Below are positions 17,437 through 28,000 of a DNA stretch of 64,000 nucleotides, piece by piece. This DNA comes from Alteribacillus sp. YIM 98480. GTDB lineage: Bacteria > Bacillota > Bacilli > Bacillales > Marinococcaceae. The stretch is from NCBI RefSeq assembly GCF_009765375.1, contig NZ_VTOK01000002.1:248001-312000 (forward strand), written 5' to 3'. A program made the position numbers and the translations under genes. Within the stretch, counting starts at the first letter, position 1, and every line of letters starts with the position of its first letter. A model generated the notes under the pieces. That model worked only from the letters and a program-made list of their open reading frames with translations. It searched no databases and was not told the DNA's origin.

Positions 17437-18726
17437 ATGGAGGAACATGAGAAAAAAGATCATGAACATCCTAAGAATGAGCAGCTTGAAAATATGAATG
17501 TACTTGATTCTACCCAAACAGTTATTAAAAATGCTTTAGATAAATTAGGTTATCCTGAAGAAGTATTTGAACTAATGAAAGAACCGATGCGATTATTGAC
17601 CGTTCGCATTCCTATACGAATGGACGATGGTTCTACTAAAGTTTTTACAGGCTACCGGGCTCAGCATAATGATGCAGTTGGACCAACCAAAGGCGGTGTC
17701 CGGTTTCATCCGGATGTTACAGAACAAGAAGTAAAAGCACTTTCTATTTGGATGTCATTAAAAGCAGGCATTGTTGACCTTCCTTACGGAGGTGGAAAAG
17801 GCGGCATTATTTGCGATCCAAGGAAAATGTCGTTTCATGAATTAGAACGATTGAGCCGTGGATATGTACGTGCTATAAGTCAGGTAGTAGGCCCGACTAA
17901 AGATATTCCTGCTCCTGATGTTTTTACAAATTCTCAGATTATGGCATGGATGCTTGATGAATACAGCAGAATTCGCGAGTTTGATTCACCGGGTTTTATT
18001 ACCGGAAAGCCCATTGTTCTTGGAGGATCTCACGGCAGGGAATCTGCCACAGCAAAAGGCGTTACGATCTGTATCAGAGAAGCTGCAAAGAAAAAAGGGT
18101 TAAATATAAAAGATGCAAGAATAGCTGTTCAAGGCTTTGGTAACGCAGGAAGTTTCTTAGCTAAATTTATGCACGATGCTGGAGCGAAAGTTGTTGGAAT
18201 TGCAGATGCTCACGGGGCTTTATATGACGAGGATGGACTTGATATTGATTATTTACTAGATAGAAGGGATTCCTTTGGAACGGTAACAAACCTTTTTAAG
18301 GACCGGCTCTCTAACCAGGAGCTGCTTGAAGTAGAGTGTGATATTCTAGTGCCCGCTGCGATTGAGAACCAAATCACCGAAAAGAATGCTCAAAACATAA
18401 AAGCTGGAATAGTAGTAGAAGCTGCAAATGGACCAACGACATTAAAAGCCACAAAAATATTAGCGGACAGAGGAGTTTTATTAGTACCAGATGTGCTTGC
18501 AAGTTCAGGTGGCGTTACGGTTTCTTATTTTGAATGGGTCCAAAATAACCAAGGATATTATTGGACAGAAGAGGAAGTAGAAACAAAACTGGAACAAGTT
18601 ATGGTTCAAGCCTTTGAAAACATATATAAACTCTCTCATGGAAGAAGAATAGATATGCGGTTAGCAGCCTATATGATCGGTGTCCGTAAAATGGCCGAAG
18701 CTTCACGGTTTCGCGGCTGGATTTAA
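17437..18726 (+). CDS. gudB: NAD-dependent glutamate dehydrogenase
   Basis: Converts glutamate to 2-oxoglutarate and ammonia. 429 residues with the GDH dimerisation/catalytic domain (GPTKGGVRFHP, PYGGGKGGI with the catalytic Lys, GPTKDIPAPDV) and a Rossmann domain (VQGFGNAGSFLAK). The stretch EQEVKALSIWMS has a single VKA, so it lacks the 9-bp duplication that inactivates gudB in B. subtilis 168. ATG 17437 follows AGAGGTGAG; GTG 17434 is an alternative. A highly acidic/His-rich leader precedes the fold. Confidence 0.95.
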   Translation: MEEHEKKDHEHPKNEQLENMNVLDSTQTVIKNALDKLGYPEEVFELMKEPMRLLTVRIPIRMDDGSTKVFTGYRAQHNDAVGPTKGGVRFHPDVTEQEVKALSIWMSLKAGIVDLPYGGGKGGIICDPRKMSFHELERLSRGYVRAISQVVGPTKDIPAPDVFTNSQIMAWMLDEYSRIREFDSPGFITGKPIVLGGSHGRESATAKGVTICIREAAKKKGLNIKDARIAVQGFGNAGSFLAKFMHDAGAKVVGIADAHGALYDEDGLDIDYLLDRRDSFGTVTNLFKDRLSNQELLEVECDILVPAAIENQITEKNAQNIKAGIVVEAANGPTTLKATKILADRGVLLVPDVLASSGGVTVSYFEWVQNNQGYYWTEEEVETKLEQVMVQAFENIYKLSHGRRIDMRLAAYMIGVRKMAEASRFRGWI

Positions 18727-18759
18727 CAAACATAAAAGGGTTAAAAAATATGCTCAGAG

Positions 18760-18790
18760 ACTCGCCCATTATCCTGGCGAGTTTTCTTTC
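18760..18790 (+). terminator. Terminator of gudB
   Basis: ACTCGCC (18760-18766) and GGCGAGT (18776-18782), then TTTCTTTC. Confidence 0.8.
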
Positions 18791-18838
18791 ATTCAACCGA
18801 ACAAAAGATAGAGAAATGGTTAAGGAGAGATACTTAAT

Positions 18839-19825
18839 ATGCAAGAAGAAGAGATTATCATTATCGGGGCTGGGCCTTGTGGACTAGCGACAGGAATTGC
18901 CTTGCAAAAAAAGGGGTATAATCCGCTGCTTATAGAAAAAGCAAATATCGTACATTCTATATACAGCTATCCGTCTCATCAAACGTTCTTTAGTTCTAGT
19001 GAAAAATTAGAGATAGGAGACATACCTTTTTCTTCCATTGAAAGGAAGCCAAAACGTCATGAAGCGCTTGTGTATTATCGGCAAGTAGCAAAGCGGCGTC
19101 AGCTGAGAATTCATTCGTATGAAAAAGTACAGAAAGTTCACAAATCAGCGGATGGATTTAATGTTTTAACGTTATCAAAAAATGGAAAAGAAAAAGTTTA
19201 TCATTGCAATTATATAGTAGCTGCTACGGGGTACTATGATAATCCGAATATAATGGAAATAGAGGGAGAAGAGCTTCCTCATGTATTTCACTATTTTAAA
19301 GAAGCTCATCCTTTTTTTCAAAAAAAAGTGACAGTCATTGGAGGCAAAAACTCTGCCGTTGATGCTGCTCTTGCTTTAGAACAAGCAGGTGCAGAGGTCA
19401 CCGTGTTGTATAGAGGCAAAGCATTTTCAGATGCAGTAAAGCCTTGGATTCTGCCTGATTTTTATTCGCTTGTAAGACAGAAAAAAGTGGACATGGTTTA
19501 TGAAGCAGATGTAAAGAAAATAACGCCAACGTCTGTATATTATGTAAAAAAAGGCAAGGAACACTGTGTTGAGAGCGAATTTGTGTTTGCTATGACGGGT
19601 TATCATCCAGATCATTCATTTCTGCATAGTATGGGTGTTAAAACAAATTCTGATAGCGGACGTCCCATATTTAATAAAGATACAATGGAATCGAATGTAC
19701 AGGGGCTTTATATTGCTGGTGTATTAGCAGCAGGTAATGATGCCAATGAAATATTTATTGAGAATGGTCGTTTTCATGGCGAATATATTGCAAATTCAAT
19801 AGAAAACAAAATAAATAACGAATAA
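18839..19825 (+). CDS. ypdA: Bacilliredoxin reductase YpdA (bacillithiol disulfide reductase)
   Basis: FAD/NADPH flavoprotein that recycles bacillithiol disulfide and bacilliredoxins. 328 residues: N-terminal FAD motif IIIIGAGPCGLATG, a second Rossmann motif VTVIGGKNSAVDAALALEQAG near 162, and a late FAD-binding segment LYIAGVLAAGNDANEIFIENGR. No CxxC redox pair is visible, which is typical of YpdA. It follows gudB as in B. subtilis. Implies the organism makes bacillithiol (inference). Confidence 0.93.
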   Translation: MQEEEIIIIGAGPCGLATGIALQKKGYNPLLIEKANIVHSIYSYPSHQTFFSSSEKLEIGDIPFSSIERKPKRHEALVYYRQVAKRRQLRIHSYEKVQKVHKSADGFNVLTLSKNGKEKVYHCNYIVAATGYYDNPNIMEIEGEELPHVFHYFKEAHPFFQKKVTVIGGKNSAVDAALALEQAGAEVTVLYRGKAFSDAVKPWILPDFYSLVRQKKVDMVYEADVKKITPTSVYYVKKGKEHCVESEFVFAMTGYHPDHSFLHSMGVKTNSDSGRPIFNKDTMESNVQGLYIAGVLAAGNDANEIFIENGRFHGEYIANSIENKINNE

Positions 19826-19857
19826 ATCAAAACGTGAGCATGTAGTGAGGTGAGAGT

Positions 19858-20814
19858 ATGAAAAGGGTGGTTTTAGTCGCTACAGGCGGTACAATTGCAA
19901 GTAAAACAAAAGAAGGTTCAGGTTTATTAGCTGCCGGTGAGCTGACAGGAGAAGAACTTGCTTCTATGTTTGATTTGCCAAACCATGTGGAAGTAATCAT
20001 AGACTCTTTTATTCAAAAGCCAAGTATTCATTTAACATTTGATGATTGGCTGAATTTAAGGCAAAGAATTCAAGATTATTTAAATAACAATACGATTGAC
20101 GGTGTAGTAGTCACACATGGAACAGATACATTGGAAGAAACAGCCTATTTCCTTGATATAACGATCAACAATAAAAAGCCAATTGTTATGACCGGTTCCC
20201 AAAGAGCTCCAGAAGCATTAGGTAGTGATGCTTACATAAATATCCGCTACGCGATTTTGTCTGCATGTGCTAATGATTTAAAGGGTTTAGGGACGGCCGT
20301 AGTATTTAATGAAAGAATTTTTTCAGCAAGGTACGTGAAAAAAGAACATGCTTCTAATATTCAAGGATTTAATTCGTTTGGTTATGGATATATAGGCATT
20401 ATTGACAATGATAAAGTAATCCTTTACCAAAAGCCGATTAGAAGAGATTATTTAGAATTAGGAAATCATTTACCTAGAGTAGATATTGTAAAAGTACATT
20501 TAAATGCAGATGGCAGTCATATCGATGCCTCAGTAAATAGCGGTGCGAAAGGTATTGTGATAGAAGGCGTTGGGCGTGGGCAAGTTACTCCGAAAATGGT
20601 AAATAGTATAAAGAGCGCAATCGACAAAAACATTAAAGTTGTTCTTACCACAAGTGCCGAAGAAGGCCATGTCTATACGACTTATGATTATGAGGGAAGT
20701 GCTTATGATTTAGAGAAAATCGGGGTGGAATTAGGAGGAGATTTAGATTCTAAAAAGGCGAGGATTAAATTAGCTGTTTCATTATCTTTAAATAATGAAA
20801 AACGTAATCTCTAA
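19858..20814 (+). CDS. L-asparaginase
   Basis: Hydrolyses asparagine to aspartate and ammonia. 318 residues with both active-site threonines in their signatures: ATGGTIAS (residues 8-15) and VVTHGTDTLEET (near 84-95), plus MTGSQRAPEALGSD. There is no signal peptide, so it is cytoplasmic. GTGAGG precedes the ATG. 32 bases after ypdA, probably co-transcribed. Confidence 0.93.
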   Translation: MKRVVLVATGGTIASKTKEGSGLLAAGELTGEELASMFDLPNHVEVIIDSFIQKPSIHLTFDDWLNLRQRIQDYLNNNTIDGVVVTHGTDTLEETAYFLDITINNKKPIVMTGSQRAPEALGSDAYINIRYAILSACANDLKGLGTAVVFNERIFSARYVKKEHASNIQGFNSFGYGYIGIIDNDKVILYQKPIRRDYLELGNHLPRVDIVKVHLNADGSHIDASVNSGAKGIVIEGVGRGQVTPKMVNSIKSAIDKNIKVVLTTSAEEGHVYTTYDYEGSAYDLEKIGVELGGDLDSKKARIKLAVSLSLNNEKRNL

Positions 20815-20946
20815 TTTAATGTTTAGTTTATATAATAAAGAATAAGAGTAACATAAGAAGAGAAAAGTGTATGGATATTCTTACCCGGAACCCTTATTTT
20901 CATCGATAAAATAGCGTGTTACGATAATATAATAAGAGGGGACGGG

Positions 20947-21606
20947 ATGAAAGTGATTGCGCTTATTATTGCAGCTTTGGCACCTGCCATTGCTCTGCTA
21001 AGTTATTTTTATTTAAGGAATGAATATGAATCCAATATTCTTTTACAAGTAGTAAGAACTTTTATTATTGGCGCATTGCTTGTGTTCCCTATTTTGGTTC
21101 TGCAATATGCTTTAGAAGCAGAAGGTGTTTTGCGTACTGAATGGTTACATGCATTTCTAGGAGCAGCTGGATTAGAAGAGTTTTTTAAATGGTTTTTATT
21201 GTTTTTTACTATTTATAAATTTGTAACTTTCCATTCTCGCTATGAGGGAATTGTATATGGTGCATCGATTTCTTTAGGGTTTGCTTCGGCTGAAAATGTA
21301 ATATATCTCATGGCGACTGGAATTGATTATGCAATCGGTAGAGCTCTCCTTCCAGTTTCCAGCCATGCTTTATTTGGAGTAGTAATGGGGTATTATATAG
21401 GATGTGCTCAAATTGCATCAACAAAGATAAAGAAAGTAATCTGGATGATACTCTCGCTTATTGTGCCTCTTGTTTTACATGGATTATATGATTTGATATT
21501 ATTGACCGTCCATGAAAATGTACTAATTATCATTGTACCATTTATGTTTTTCTTATGGTGGTTCGCATTGTCGAGGTCAAAAAAAGCGAATGAAAAAATG
21601 GCATAA
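20947..21606 (+). CDS. prsW: PrsW family intramembrane glutamic protease
   Basis: Membrane protease that in B. subtilis makes the first cut in anti-sigma-W factor RsiW. 219 residues with about eight hydrophobic helices. The family motifs are visible: EEFFKW (EExxK), FASAENVIY, SSHALFGVVMGYYIG and a late HGLYD. RBS GAGGGGACGGG precedes the ATG. The position corresponds to B. subtilis ypdC/prsW. Confidence 0.93.
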   Translation: MKVIALIIAALAPAIALLSYFYLRNEYESNILLQVVRTFIIGALLVFPILVLQYALEAEGVLRTEWLHAFLGAAGLEEFFKWFLLFFTIYKFVTFHSRYEGIVYGASISLGFASAENVIYLMATGIDYAIGRALLPVSSHALFGVVMGYYIGCAQIASTKIKKVIWMILSLIVPLVLHGLYDLILLTVHENVLIIIVPFMFFLWWFALSRSKKANEKMA

Positions 21607-21621
21607 GAAAGGATGGAAGTT

Positions 21622-21786
21622 ATGGCTGTTCAGACTCGTTATCGTGTAATTGTCCGCTGTCCGAAATGTGGTGAAAAATATATTCTTCGAGGAAGAAACA
21701 ATGAAAAAGGTGAACTTGAAACAGGATTTAAACGATGCGTATGCGGTAATGAAACCAATCTTCACATTGATGCAACCCCGGAATAA
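21622..21786 (+). CDS. Small zinc-ribbon-like protein
   Basis: 54 residues with VRCPKCGEKY (C13, C16) and a second pair C39/C41 (KRCVCGNE) on the far side of a basic hairpin, typical of a zinc ribbon. ATG 21622 lies about 8 bases after AAAGGATGG; an upstream in-frame ATG at 21613 sits inside that site. Directly follows prsW by 15 bases, so probably in the same transcript. No function recognised. Confidence 0.7.
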   Translation: MAVQTRYRVIVRCPKCGEKYILRGRNNEKGELETGFKRCVCGNETNLHIDATPE

Positions 21787-21850
21787 TTTGTTATTGCAAT
21801 TATGCTTTTTATCGTGTACGGTTTTACTAACAACAATTACATTTTTATAT

Positions 21851-21961
21851 TCTTATCGAGAGAGATGGAGGGATAGGCCCTATGAAATCTCAGCAACCAG
21901 CCACGCCGTGGTCAGGTGCTAAATCCGGCAGACGATATACCAACTCGTCTGAAAGATAAGA
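21851..21961 (+). promoter_or_regulatory. SAM-I riboswitch (S-box) of the met operon
   Basis: All S-box landmarks are present: P1 CTTATC (21852-21857) pairing with GATAAG (21955-21960), GAGAG, GGAGGGA, GGCCCTATGAAA, GCAACC, GGTGCTAAATCC and CTGAAAGATAAG. The 3' strand of P1 and what follows (GATAAGATGAAG, 21955-21966) is complementary with one mismatch to CTTCTTCTTATC (21991-22002), the left arm and loop of the terminator. This is the alternative antiterminator used when SAM is low. Confidence 0.96.
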
Positions 21962-21988
21962 TGAAGTGTACATGCCTTTATAAAGCAG

Positions 21989-22018
21989 GCCTTCTTCTTA
22001 TCGAGAAGAAGGCTTTCC
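21989..22018 (+). terminator. S-box-controlled terminator
   Basis: GCCTTCTTCT (21989-21998), loop TATCG, AGAAGAAGGC (22004-22013), then TTTCCTATT. It forms when the riboswitch holds SAM. Confidence 0.9.
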
Positions 22019-22075
22019 TATTAGAGAAAAAAGAATGACTGTAAAGCAAATACATAAAAATGAGGTGCATTAAAA

Positions 22076-23179
22076 ATGAGCAGTAAACACCATATAGAAA
22101 CAAACTTAGCACAAATCGGCAATAATCAGGATGAAAAAACAGGGGCAGTCAGTGCTCCCGTGTATTTTTCAACTGCTTATCGTCATGCTGGAATTGGACA
22201 ATCCACTGGTTATGATTACTCTAGAACAGGCAATCCGACAAGAGAAATACTTGAAAATGCAATTGCTGCACTTGAAAATGGAAGAAAAGGATTTGCTTTA
22301 AGTTCTGGAATGGCAGCTATACAAACGCTCTTTGCTATTTTTGAAAGCGGAGATGAAATTCTGGCATCACAAGATTTGTACGGAGGTACTTACAGGCTTT
22401 TTGAAGAAGGCTGGAAAAATTGGGGAGTAACTATACAATATGGTGATCCGCGTAATGTAGAAAATTTTGAGAAGTTGATAAATGAGAAAACTCGTGCTTT
22501 GTTTATCGAAACACCAACGAACCCATTGATGCAAGAAGCTGATATTGACGCTCTTGCTGCACTCGCAAAAGACAATCAACTACTGCTTATCGTAGATAAT
22601 ACCTTTTACACTCCTGTTTTGCAGAAGCCTTTAGACATGGGAGCTGATATAGTTATCCATAGTGCTTCTAAATACTTAGGAGGTCACAATGACGTTATTG
22701 CTGGACTAATTGTTGCTAATGATGAAAATATTTGTGAACGTATAGGAGCTTTTCATAATGGGATGGGCACTATTTTATCACCGATGGATTCTTGGCTGCT
22801 TATGAGAGGGATGAAAACATTATCCCTTCGTATGGATAAACATACAAAAAATGCACAAGAAGTTGCAGACTTTCTAAATAAACATGACAAAATTGCAGAT
22901 GTTCTTTATCCAGGTAAAGGTGGAATGTTATCTTTCCGTGTTCAAAATGAAGAATGGGTGGATACTCTTCTCCAGGAACTGAACTTAATAACATTTGCAG
23001 AAAGCCTTGGCGGTGTGGAAAGCTTCATGACCTATCCTGCAACCCAAACTCATGCGGATGTACCAAAAGAAGTAAGAATAGCAAATGGTGTATGCAATCG
23101 GCTGCTTCGTTTTTCTGTTGGTATTGAAAATGCTGAAGATTTAATTGCAGATTTAGACCAGGCTTTAGCTAAATTATAA
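22076..23179 (+). CDS. metI: Cystathionine gamma-synthase / O-acyl-homoserine thiolyase
   Basis: PLP enzyme that condenses an activated homoserine with cysteine or sulfide in methionine synthesis. 367 residues, Cys/Met metabolism fold; the PLP lysine is K199 in HSASKYLGGHND, with SSGMAA and ETPTNP nearby. The first gene after the S-box, as in B. subtilis metI-metC, but no metC (cystathionine beta-lyase) follows here. The start has GAGGTG 9 bases upstream. Confidence 0.93.
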   Translation: MSSKHHIETNLAQIGNNQDEKTGAVSAPVYFSTAYRHAGIGQSTGYDYSRTGNPTREILENAIAALENGRKGFALSSGMAAIQTLFAIFESGDEILASQDLYGGTYRLFEEGWKNWGVTIQYGDPRNVENFEKLINEKTRALFIETPTNPLMQEADIDALAALAKDNQLLLIVDNTFYTPVLQKPLDMGADIVIHSASKYLGGHNDVIAGLIVANDENICERIGAFHNGMGTILSPMDSWLLMRGMKTLSLRMDKHTKNAQEVADFLNKHDKIADVLYPGKGGMLSFRVQNEEWVDTLLQELNLITFAESLGGVESFMTYPATQTHADVPKEVRIANGVCNRLLRFSVGIENAEDLIADLDQALAKL

Positions 23180-23211
23180 GGGCGCTCTTAAAAAGAAAGG
23201 ATGACAGAGTA

Positions 23212-25038
23212 GTGAAATTTCTTAATAAATTGCAGCAAAACATGCTTGTCGGTGACGGTGCTATGGGTACTTATTTATATGATAAAGGTATTACTGGTTG
23301 TTTTGAAATGTTGAACTTGAGTGATCCAAATAAAATTAAATCTGCTCATAAGGAATATGTGAAAGCAGGTTCTGATATCATTCAATCAAATACATATGCT
23401 GCAAACAAAATAAAACTTGAAAAATACGAGCTAAGTGAAAAAACAGAAGAAATAAATAAGGCGGGAATTCGCATTGCAAAAGAAGCTGCTGGTTCAGAAG
23501 CTTTTGTTTTTGGGACGATCGGCGGCATCAAAGGGGTACAGCAGCTCGATGTCAGCAGTGAAGATATACAAAATGCTTTTAAAGAACAAGCAGAAGCATT
23601 ACTTTCAGAAAACCCTGACGGTTTAATGTTGGAAACCTTTTATGACTTAAAAGAAACAATAGATGCGGTACAATTAATTAGAACGTTGACGGATTTACCG
23701 GTAATTGCTCAAGTCGCATTAGGCGAAGTTGGGGTAATGCACGGAGGCACTCCAGTTAGTGAAGTCTTTCAAAAGCTTAAAGATGCGGGTGCTGACATAG
23801 TAGGGCTAAATTGCAGAATGGGCCCATATCACATATTGCGCTCATTAGAAACTGTCCCTTTAATGAAAGACACCTATTTTTCTGCATATCCGAATGCGAG
23901 CCTGCCTGATTTAGATGATGGTAGATTTGTGTATCAATCGAATCCGGACTACTTTTATGAGAGAGCACAAGATTTAAAACAACAAGGAGTAAGATTGATT
24001 GGAGGGTGCTGCGGAACTACTCCTGATCATATTGCAGAGGTAGCTCGTGCCGTAAAAGGGACGGCGCCCGTAAGAGAAAAAGTAACAGTAGAGGAAGCGT
24101 CGGCTGATCAGCCAGTATCTGCACAAGTGCCGTCCAACATCGTTCGTTTAAACGAAAAAAAGCAAAAACCTTCTGTAATAGTCGAATTGGACCCACCTAA
24201 AAAACTAGCAACTGAAAAGTTCATTCAAGGTGCTCAAGAATTATATAAGGCTGGAGCAGATGCTGTTACGATGGCTGATAATTCCTTGGCTACGCCTCGC
24301 ATTGATAATTTAGCGATGGGAGCAATGGTTAAAAATAAAACGAGTGCAAGACCACTTCTTCATGTTGCGTGCCGTGATAGGAACTTAATAGGATTGCAAT
24401 CTCATTTATTAGGTATACATGCACTTGGTATTCAAGATGTATTAGCGGTTACTGGTGACCCGACGAAAGTGGGTGACTTTCCTGGGGCAACCTCTGTATA
24501 CGATGTTAATTCTTTTGATTTAATTTCTTTGATGAAGGAAATGAATGAAGGGCGTTCCTTCTCTGGTAAATCGTTAGGGGAAAAAACGTCGTTTACAGTA
24601 GCAGCCGCTTTTAATCCAAACGTAAGAAATCTGGAACGTGCCGTGAAAAGGCTGGAGAAAAAGATAGAAGCTGGTGCTGACTATTTTATGAGTCAGCCTG
24701 TATATGGAAAAGAGCAATTTAAAGAGATATATGATGCAACAAAGCATTTAACCGTTCCAATATATATAGGAATAATGCCTCTTGTTAGCAGTAGAAATGC
24801 AGAATTTCTCCATAATGAAGTACCAGGGATTAAATTAACAGATGAAACAAGGCAGAAAATGGCAGCGTGTGGAGAAGATAAACAAAAAGCTCAAAAAGAA
24901 GGAACAGCAATAGCAAAATCCCTTATTGATGAGGCCTTAAATTATTTTCATGGAGTATACCTCATCACCCCATTTTTGCGGTATGATATAACAGCAGAAT
25001 TAACAGCGTATATAAGAGAATCGGCTTTACAGCGTTAG
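23212..25038 (+). CDS. yitJ: Bifunctional homocysteine S-methyltransferase / methylenetetrahydrofolate reductase
   Basis: 608 residues, two enzymes in one chain. The N-terminal half (about 1-285) is a homocysteine methyltransferase with zinc cysteines in LNCRMG and GGCCGTT. The C-terminal half (about 320-600) is a MetF-type reductase (VELDPPKKL, DVLAVTGDP, FMSQPVYG, YIGIMPL). It supplies 5-methyl-THF for the downstream MetH. GTG start after AAGAAAGGATG. In the S-box operon. Confidence 0.94.
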   Translation: MKFLNKLQQNMLVGDGAMGTYLYDKGITGCFEMLNLSDPNKIKSAHKEYVKAGSDIIQSNTYAANKIKLEKYELSEKTEEINKAGIRIAKEAAGSEAFVFGTIGGIKGVQQLDVSSEDIQNAFKEQAEALLSENPDGLMLETFYDLKETIDAVQLIRTLTDLPVIAQVALGEVGVMHGGTPVSEVFQKLKDAGADIVGLNCRMGPYHILRSLETVPLMKDTYFSAYPNASLPDLDDGRFVYQSNPDYFYERAQDLKQQGVRLIGGCCGTTPDHIAEVARAVKGTAPVREKVTVEEASADQPVSAQVPSNIVRLNEKKQKPSVIVELDPPKKLATEKFIQGAQELYKAGADAVTMADNSLATPRIDNLAMGAMVKNKTSARPLLHVACRDRNLIGLQSHLLGIHALGIQDVLAVTGDPTKVGDFPGATSVYDVNSFDLISLMKEMNEGRSFSGKSLGEKTSFTVAAAFNPNVRNLERAVKRLEKKIEAGADYFMSQPVYGKEQFKEIYDATKHLTVPIYIGIMPLVSSRNAEFLHNEVPGIKLTDETRQKMAACGEDKQKAQKEGTAIAKSLIDEALNYFHGVYLITPFLRYDITAELTAYIRESALQR

Positions 25039-25069
25039 CAGCAGCTACATGAAGGAGTGGAAGACTACA

Positions 25070-28000
25070 ATGGTTCAATTTAAAGAAAGATTGAAACAAT
25101 CGATATTGTTACTAGACGGTGCAATGGGAACGATGCTTCAAAATGCAAATTTAAAGCCGGAGGATTTCGGAGGAGAACATTATGATGGGTGTAATGAATA
25201 TTTAAATGTTACATCTCCGCATGTAATTGATCGAATACACCGCGAGTATTTAGAAGCTGGTGCCGACATTATAGAGACAAATACATTTGGGGCAACCAGC
25301 ATTGTACTTGCCGATTATGATCTTGAAGAAAAAGCAGAAGAACTGAACATAGCTGCAGCAAAGCTTGCCAAAGCCGCAGCTGATGATTATTCAACTCCGG
25401 AATTTCCAAGATACGTGGCTGGAGCGATGGGACCGACGACAAAATCATTATCGGTAACGGGAGGCACAACATTCGAACAATTAGCGGATGCTTATGAAGA
25501 GCAAGCTGCAGGATTAATAAAAGGCGGCATTGATGTGTTCCTGTTAGAAACAAGTCAGGATATGCGTAATGTAAAAGCAGCTTATGTTGGTATTAAACGT
25601 GCAGAAGCAAACGCAAAAATAGAATTGCCGCTTATTGTCTCAGGAACAATAGAACCGATGGGGACTACTCTGGCAGGACAGACGATTGAATCTTTTTATA
25701 TTTCACTAGAACATATGAAACCTACTGTTGTTGGGTTAAATTGTGCTACGGGTCCAGAATTTATGAGGGACCATCTGCGTTCCTTATCTGATTTAGCTAC
25801 GACCTATGTTCATTGCTATCCAAACGCAGGATTACCTGATGAAGAAGGACATTACCATGAATCGCCTGAATCTCTTGCTTCCAAATTAAAAACATTTGGA
25901 GAAAAAGGCTGGCTTAACATTGTAGGCGGCTGCTGCGGGACAACCCCGGAACATATTAAAGTAATGAGAGATACTCTGAAGGATTACTCTCCAAGAGTAC
26001 CTGTTGAAACTCACCCGCACACTGTTTCTGGAATCGAGCCGCTTGTCTATGAAGAAGACATGAGACCGCTGTTTGTTGGGGAACGGACAAATGTCATTGG
26101 TTCTAGAAAATTTAAAAGACTTATTAACGAAGAAAAATTTGAAGAAGCTTCGGAAGTGGCGCGGGCACAAGTGAAAAGAGGTGCTCATGTTATTGATGTT
26201 TGTCTAGCTGATCCTGATCGTGAAGAGTTAGAGGATATGGAAAAGTTTCTCAGTTATGTAATAAACAAAGTAAAAGTACCGTTAATGATCGATTCAACAG
26301 ACGCTCATGTTATTGAAAAAGCACTAACCTATTCGCAAGGTAAAGCAATCATCAATTCTATTAACTTAGAAGACGGGGAAGAACGTTTTGATGATATTAT
26401 TCCAATAGTGAAACGATTTGGAGCAGCAGTTGTGGTAGGAACCATCGACGAACAAGGAATGGCTGTTACTGCCGAAAGAAAACTTGAAATTGCTAAACGT
26501 TCACATGATTTGCTCGTCCATAAGCATGGCATGAACGCTAAAGACATTATTTTTGATCCGCTGGTATTCCCGGTTGGAACGGGAGATGAGCAATACATCG
26601 GGTCCGCTGAGGCTACCGTTGAAGGAATTCGTTTAATTAAACAACAACTCCCTGATTGCTTAACAATTTTAGGAATAAGCAACGTGTCATTTGGACTTCC
26701 TCCAGTTGGTCGAGAAGTTCTAAATGCAGCTTTTATGTATTACTGTACCAATGCAGGTTTAGACTATGCAATTGTTAATACAGAAAAACTCGAACGTTTT
26801 GCAAGTATTCCAGATAACGAAAAGGAAATGGCCAGAAAATTATTGTTTGAAACTTCGGATGAAACATTGGCAGAATTTACTGCTCATTATCGAGGGAAAA
26901 AAGCCGAGAAAAAGAAAGTCGAAAAGAACCTTTCTCTTGAAGACAGATTAGCTGAGTATATAGTGGAAGGAACAAAAGAAGGGTTGTTTGAAGATTTAGA
27001 TGAAGCACTGAAAAAATTCGATGATCCTCTTGATATTATTAATGGTCCACTAATGAACGGAATGGATAAAGTCGGAAAATTGTTTAATAACAATGAATTG
27101 ATTGTAGCTGAAGTGCTGCAAAGTGCAGAAGCAATGAAGGCGGCCGTTGCCCATCTTGAACCCTACATGGAGAAAAAAGAAGATGATGATTCAGGAAAAG
27201 GGAAAATATTGCTTGCTACTGTCAAAGGTGACGTTCATGATATCGGGAAAAATTTAGTAGATATTATTTTATCAAATAACGGGTTTAAAATCGTTAATTT
27301 AGGAATCAAAGTCACTTCAAACGAACTAATCGAAGCAGTTAATAAAGAAAAACCGGATGCTGTAGGTTTAAGCGGTCTGCTTGTTAAGTCTGCTCAACAG
27401 ATGGTACTTACAGCGCAAGATTTAAAAAACCAAGAAATATCCATACCTGTGCTTGTAGGCGGAGCAGCTTTAACACGTAAATTTACTGAAGAAAAAATAA
27501 GTGCAGAGTATGATGGAATGGTTTTATATTCAAAAGATGCAATGAACGGTTTAGATATAGCAAATAAACTGGCTGTACCTGAAGAACGGACCAAACTGCA
27601 GCAAGAATTGATAGAAAAACGGAAAAAACGGTTAGATAATGTGCAACGAAAAAAAGTTGTAAAAACGGTAAGCGAAGAAACACCGGCTCGTTCAGAGGTA
27701 TCGACAGAAGTGCCTGTACAAACTCCTCCAGATTTAAAAGAACATGTGCTGAAAGATTTCAGTATTGCTCATTTAGAACCGTACGTAAACTTGCAAATGC
27801 TCATGGGGAAACATTTAGGTTTGCAAGGAAAAGTCAGCCGGTTATTAAATGAAAAAAATGATAAAGCAGTCGCGTTAAAAGAAAAAGTAGATCATTTAAT
27901 GAATAGAGCTAAAAAAGAAGGTCTTTTAAAAGCGCACGGGATGTATAGATTTTACCCGGCTCAGTCAGATGGAAATGAGATATACATCTATAATGATCCA

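Noticed and set aside
21650-21922. 90-residue ORF on the plus strand
   Set aside because: Overlaps the zinc-ribbon gene in another frame and runs through the S-box riboswitch core.
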